Assembly: GCA_964537285.1 (NCBI GenBank)
Contig: CAZHZT010000176.1
Location: forward strand, 1 to 8,593
Reading direction: 5' to 3'
DNA length: 8,593 nt
From: CAZHZT01 sp964537285
GTDB taxonomy: Bacteria > Bacteroidota > Bacteroidia > Chitinophagales > Saprospiraceae
A program made the translations under genes and the position numbers. This document shows positions 5,868-8,593 of this stretch, one piece after another (within the stretch, counting starts at the first letter, position 1; each line of letters begins with the position of its first letter). Below the pieces are notes generated by a model. The model was given only the letters and a program-made list of their open reading frames with translations. It was not told where the DNA came from and ran no database searches.

Positions 5868-7313
5868 ATGAAACAATTAATTACACTTTTAGCACTAATT
5901 CCGACACTATGTTTCGGACAATGGACACAACTCGGAAACCACATTGAAGGAACTCAACAAAATGGCTACTTAGGTCAATCTGTAAGTATAAATGACAGTG
6001 GACAGGTCATGTCGATAGGATCACACCAGAATAATAATGCCAATGGAACTAATTCTGGGCAAGTGCAGATTTATGAGTTAACTGGAAACACTTGGACACC
6101 AAAAGGGAACTTTATCGATGGTAATGGTACAGGAAACGTTTTTGGATATGATCACGAAATTAGTGACAACGGTAATGTCATAGCCATTGGTGCTCCTGCA
6201 TTTTTAGCAAATCCTGATATTTCAGGATATGCATCGGTTTATGCGTTCAATGGAACAAACTGGGTGCTGCGGGGTTCCGAATTTTTAGGAGATGCAATAG
6301 ATGATAATTTTGGAAATGCGGTGAGTTTAAGCTCGGACGGAAGCATTGTTGCTATAGCAGCAGTACCAAATAACAGCATTAGTTACATCCGGGTTTACCA
6401 ATGGGATGGAACGGTGTGGAATCAAATGGGAAGTGACATCAATGATGCCACAGTTCTTGATGGATTTGGCAGGTCAATAAGACTTAGTTCAAATGGAACG
6501 ACCCTGGTAGTAGGAGCTGAAGCTCACGATACCCCTTCTACAGATATTGGAAGATTAAGCGTTTACGAATGGAATGGAACCAATTGGATACAAAAAGGGA
6601 CAGATATATTTGGAGAAGCTGAAAATGACTTTTTTGGCAAAGGAGTCGCTATAAACAACAACGGTACTATTATTATAGCGGGTGCAGCAGATGGATTAAA
6701 TCAAACTCGGGGATATGTAAAAGTTTTTGAATGGAATGGAACCAACTGGGCGCAAAAAGGAAGTAAATTACTAGGTGAAGAAGGAAGTGCTTTTTTTGGA
6801 ATAAGTAATGATATTAATAGTGCTGGAGATATTATTATTTCAGGAACCTTGGGAGGAAGTTTTGCCAAAGTACATAATTTTCAAGGTACCGACTGGGTGC
6901 TATTAGAAAGTATATCTGTTGCAGGTGGATTTCAATTTGGGTCCTCTGTGAGTATGAATGCTACAGGAAGCAGAGTAATTGTAGGTGACAATACTAATCC
7001 AGTAGGGGGAAATACGCTTGCTGGCCGCGCTACTGTTTTTGAAAACAATATCATTTTAAGTACAGATGATTTTGACGAAGAAATAATGTTGACTACTTAC
7101 CCAAATCCTTCAAGCAATTATATTCAAGTAGAAAGTGAGCAAAACATTCAATCCTACAAAATAGTATCAATTGAGGGCAAACTTGTTCAAAATCAAACCA
7201 TAATTAACAAGAGTAATTTCACCATTGATATTAGTAATATCAGCAATGGCATTTATGTATTACAACTTGTTTCGGATAGTGGGTCAAAAAGCGTTAAACT
7301 AATAAAAGAATAA
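5868..7313 (+). CDS. Secreted seven-bladed beta-propeller protein with T9SS type A sorting domain
   Basis: A 481-residue secreted protein. The signal peptide covers residues 1-17 (LITLLALIPTLCFG). Seven repeats follow, each with a W-x-x-x-G-type strand: Trp19, 76, 132, 184, 240, 294 and 343, spaced 49-57 residues. Typical units read 'FG..VSIN..G.I..IGA......G.V.VYEWNGTNW.QKG', which resembles integrin/FG-GAP-like propeller blades. Residues ~407-481 are a T9SS type A sorting domain: YPNPSSNYI, then SYKIVSIEGKLV, SNGIYVLQLV and the closing KSVKLIKE. Such proteins cross the outer membrane by the T9SS and are released or anchored on the surface after the tail is removed. The ATG at 5868 starts right before the signal peptide. 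The gene lies between two attC-like structures. Ligand unknown; adhesion or polymer binding is a guess from the fold. Confidence 0.92.
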   Translation: MKQLITLLALIPTLCFGQWTQLGNHIEGTQQNGYLGQSVSINDSGQVMSIGSHQNNNANGTNSGQVQIYELTGNTWTPKGNFIDGNGTGNVFGYDHEISDNGNVIAIGAPAFLANPDISGYASVYAFNGTNWVLRGSEFLGDAIDDNFGNAVSLSSDGSIVAIAAVPNNSISYIRVYQWDGTVWNQMGSDINDATVLDGFGRSIRLSSNGTTLVVGAEAHDTPSTDIGRLSVYEWNGTNWIQKGTDIFGEAENDFFGKGVAINNNGTIIIAGAADGLNQTRGYVKVFEWNGTNWAQKGSKLLGEEGSAFFGISNDINSAGDIIISGTLGGSFAKVHNFQGTDWVLLESISVAGGFQFGSSVSMNATGSRVIVGDNTNPVGGNTLAGRATVFENNIILSTDDFDEEIMLTTYPNPSSNYIQVESEQNIQSYKIVSIEGKLVQNQTIINKSNFTIDISNISNGIYVLQLVSDSGSKSVKLIKE

Positions 7314-7318
7314 AAACT

Positions 7319-7327
7319 GGCTATAAT
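7319..7327 (+). repeat. GGCTATAAT: inverted partner of the TTATAGCC box before the propeller gene
   Basis: GGCTATAA (7319-7326), five bases after the propeller stop codon, is the exact inverse of TTATAGCC (5818-5825) in attC-like site A. Allowing mismatches the similarity extends to about 12 of 14 positions (TTATAGCCAATTTA against TTATAGCCAGTTTT read on the other strand). In an integron reading this is the left box of the attC site that belonged to the propeller cassette, with the rest of that site lost or replaced from 7328 onwards. Confidence 0.4.
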
Positions 7328-7701
7328 AAACAGGCGTTCAATCGGCCTGCAAGGCCCAGATTGAACGCCCTGTTGAACGAGATCGCCAAGAGCAGCGCCC
7401 CTGCGCCAGGGTCTAAATAAAGACTACCGTTGTTAAGAATTTCCGGTTTTTTGATGGGTGATTGAACCAATTTACCATTACCCTTGCCATCTTTCCATTT
7501 ATTATCCCAGGCAATCCCACCGCCGGGGACAATACAATGGATATGTGGATGGTAACTCAGATTGCTCCCCCAGGTATGCAAAACCATGGTGGCTCCGATC
7601 TGTGCGCCCAGGTATTTTTGATCCCAACCAAATTGATCCAAAGTTTGCCAGGCACAACGAAATAACATCGAATACAGTGCTTGCGGATAATGGGGATCCA
7701 A
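7321..7701 (-). pseudogene. IS91-family HUH transposase, internal fragment
   Basis: The minus-strand frame contains the family's hallmark: GAQIGATMVLHTWGSNLSYH followed by PHIHCIVPGGG, with the HUH metal-binding motif as HIH (about 7520-7580). IS91 transposases nick DNA with a Y2 tyrosine pair near the middle/end of the protein; that part is missing. Similarity begins around PHYPQALYSMLFRCAWQ (about 7690) and fades after the WKDGKGNGK stretch near 7480. The remaining codons run through the terminal hairpin to a stop at 7321-7323 and are unlikely to be real protein. A full enzyme has well over 300 residues, so both ends are gone. The 5' side is joined to the recombinase remnant in a different frame, so no functional protein can be made. 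Confidence 0.8.
7329..7374. repeat. Strong hairpin beside the IS91-like remnant (possible compact attC or IS end)
   Basis: AACAGG (7329-7334) pairs with CCTGTT (7369-7374), CGTTCAATC (7335-7343) with GATTGAACG (7359-7367), and GGCC (7344-7347) with GGCC (7353-7356) around a TGCAA loop. The only unpaired bases in the stem are C7368 and CA 7357-7358, all on one arm. GTTGAAC (7372-7378) overlaps the right arm and fits GTTRRRY. Read on the minus strand this looks like a compact attC with box GTTCAAC and extrahelical bases on the 5' arm, but the far box (GTTTATT) is poor. It could also be a hairpin of the IS91-type end. Confidence 0.5.
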
Positions 7702-8414
7702 TCTCTTTGCCGTTGAAAAGGTAGGTCTTAGGCCGGTACGCCTCCAGATACTTTTTCAGTCCTTTGGCCATTAAAGGGCTTAATGGTACATAGCGATCCT
7801 TGTTATATTTGGTTTGCCGGATGTGGATCATCATGCGGTCAAAATCTACATCTGTGATCTTGAGGTTACGTGCTTCCTTGCTGCGCAAGCCCGCCGAGTA
7901 AATCAAACACAGCAAAACACGGTGTTTGAGAATTCGCCCGCTTCTAAATAGTTGCTTGCATTCATTTTGACTCAACACCACCGGTAATTTGTGCTCTCGC
8001 TTCAAGCTGGGCAATTGAATAATACGATCCTCGCGATCATACAGGCGGAACAAATAACGCAAACCATACACGGGATGCTTAAAATACGATTTAGAAGGTT
8101 GGCTGCCACTTAAAAGGTGTTGTAAATACCCATCAATTTGTTCCTTTTCCAGCTCAATAGCCGGGCATTTGAAATACAGGCTAATCTTGGCAATACAGCG
8201 CCCATAATTGAGTAAAGTAGAATGGGATAAACCACCTTTTGCTCCAACTTATCAAACATTACTGAAAATCCCGTAACTTGCCTTTCGGCTTGATTGATGA
8301 TCCGGCTCTTTTGTACACTTTTCATAGGTCTGAAAATTCTAATGATTAAAAAATTCAGACTTATGGTTTTTTGGATAATTATGCAAGAGCACAACTATCG
8401 CCGTAGGCGATTTC
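7379..8414 (-). mobile_element. Decayed IS91-type element with tyrosine recombinase and transposase fragments
   Basis: The interval holds an N-terminal tyrosine-recombinase part and an HUH (IS91-type) transposase part, both on the minus strand. Its ends coincide with an 18-bp inverted repeat with one mismatch: CTGTTGAACGAGATCGCC (7370-7387) and GGCGATTTCGTTCAACAG (8406-8423). IS91-family elements move by rolling-circle-like transposition, make no target duplication, and sit next to GTTC/CTTG (or GAAC/CAAG read the other way); here GAAC (7375-7378) and GTTC (8415-8418) directly flank GAGATCGCC and GGCGATTTC. A perfect hairpin ATCGCC-GTA-GGCGAT (8397-8411) lies at the right end. About 1.0 kb remains, shorter than a complete element with both genes. 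Limits are inferred from the repeats, not proven. Confidence 0.6.
7690..8325 (-). pseudogene. Tyrosine recombinase (phage-integrase family), frameshifted and truncated
   Basis: Reading on the minus strand from an ATG at 8323-8325 (MKSVQKSRIINQAERQV) the frame follows the N-terminal DNA-binding domain to FDKLEQK near 8238, then the similarity continues in another frame as GGLSHSTLLNYGRCIAKISL, ELEKEQIDGYL, PSKSYFKHPVYGLRYLFRLY and the start of the catalytic domain. One lost G in an AAAAGGG-like run (now CCTTTT at 8235-8240 on the plus strand) explains the shift. The first catalytic Arg is in SAGLRSKEA and the beta-hairpin Lys in RQTKYNKDRYVPL. Sequence ends near FNGKEIGSPLS, so the HxxR box and the nucleophilic Tyr are missing, replaced by transposase sequence. 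Such recombinase genes accompany IS91-type transposases in several elements. Confidence 0.8.
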
Positions 8415-8547
8415 GTTCAACAGCGTGTATAAGAAATAGCGGGTTTTGTGCTAAATTGAAGGTCAGTGCTTTTAATAAAAGTCAGTGCCAAACTGACAGT
8501 GAAGTGCTTCGAAAACCGCCACAAGTCATATACGCGAGCCGTTGAAC
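8415..8547 (+). repeat. attC-like folded recombination site C (133 bp)
   Basis: The outer boxes GTTCAAC (8415-8421) and GTTGAAC (8541-8547) are exact inverted copies and fit the integron consensus RYYYAAC...GTTRRRY at every position. Inside, GTGTATA (8425-8431, allowing a G-T pair) matches TATACGC (8529-8535) with a two-base bulge, GCGG-G-TTTT (8439-8447) matches AAAACCGC (8512-8519) with one extra G on the 5' arm, and GTCAGT/ACTGAC (8471-8476/8482-8487) closes an apical stem around GCCAA. The length lies within the known attC range. The left box abuts the end of the IS91-like remnant. After it, 8548-8593 is A/T-rich with no recognisable gene start. Confidence 0.6.
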
Positions 8548-8593
8548 AAAACCCCTCTAAATTACACTCTTAACCTACTGGTAATCATTGCTA

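Noticed and set aside
7321..7440. LDPGAGALLLA in the tail of the transposase frame, resembling the YxDPGxGS motif of small membrane proteins
   Set aside because: It is followed by codons from the terminal hairpin, not by a membrane helix; taken as coincidence.

Overview
The window looks like a chromosomal piece of a Bacteroidota bacterium, probably a flavobacterium-like lineage. The reasons are two lipoproteins whose Cys is followed by an acidic run of the flavobacterial surface-export type, a protein ending in a type IX secretion (T9SS) sorting domain, families largely confined to this phylum (DUF6268-like, DUF6624-like), AT-rich gaps, and starts that mostly lack a Shine-Dalgarno. No rRNA, tRNA or CRISPR array was seen.

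Bases 1-4049 read as ordinary chromosome, all on the plus strand: the C-terminal end of an RND efflux permease; a secreted outer-membrane-type protein (DUF6268-like); a small secreted protein with a DxNxDG loop and an Arg-rich tail; a lipoprotein of unknown function; and, 41 bases later, a lipoprotein zinc protease of the M43 (pappalysin/cytophagalysin) family. The last two are probably co-transcribed and both probably surface-exposed.

Bases 4050-4490 hold no convincing gene. They contain a GC-richer patch with a perfect 11-bp inverted repeat and a start-less minus-strand reading frame that may be a gene remnant.

Bases 4491-8593 look like an accessory region with the form of an integron cassette array that has no integrase in view (a CALIN-like cluster). 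In order: a DUF6624-like pseudogene with an in-frame amber codon and a lost C-terminus; a nucleotidyltransferase/HEPN toxin-antitoxin pair; an attC-like folded repeat that includes the HEPN stop codon; a secreted seven-bladed propeller protein with a T9SS sorting domain; a compact hairpin; a decayed IS91-type element in which a frameshifted tyrosine recombinase is joined by deletion to a fragment of an HUH transposase; and a 133-bp attC-like site whose outer boxes match RYYYAAC...GTTRRRY exactly. The ends of the IS91-like remnant are marked by an 18-bp inverted repeat containing GTTC/GAAC, the known IS91 target tetranucleotides, here lying inside attC-like boxes. The most interesting reading is a cassette array carrying a toxin-antitoxin pair and a T9SS-exported propeller, invaded by an IS91-type element at an attC box. 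Folding, homology searches and comparison with related genomes are needed to settle it.
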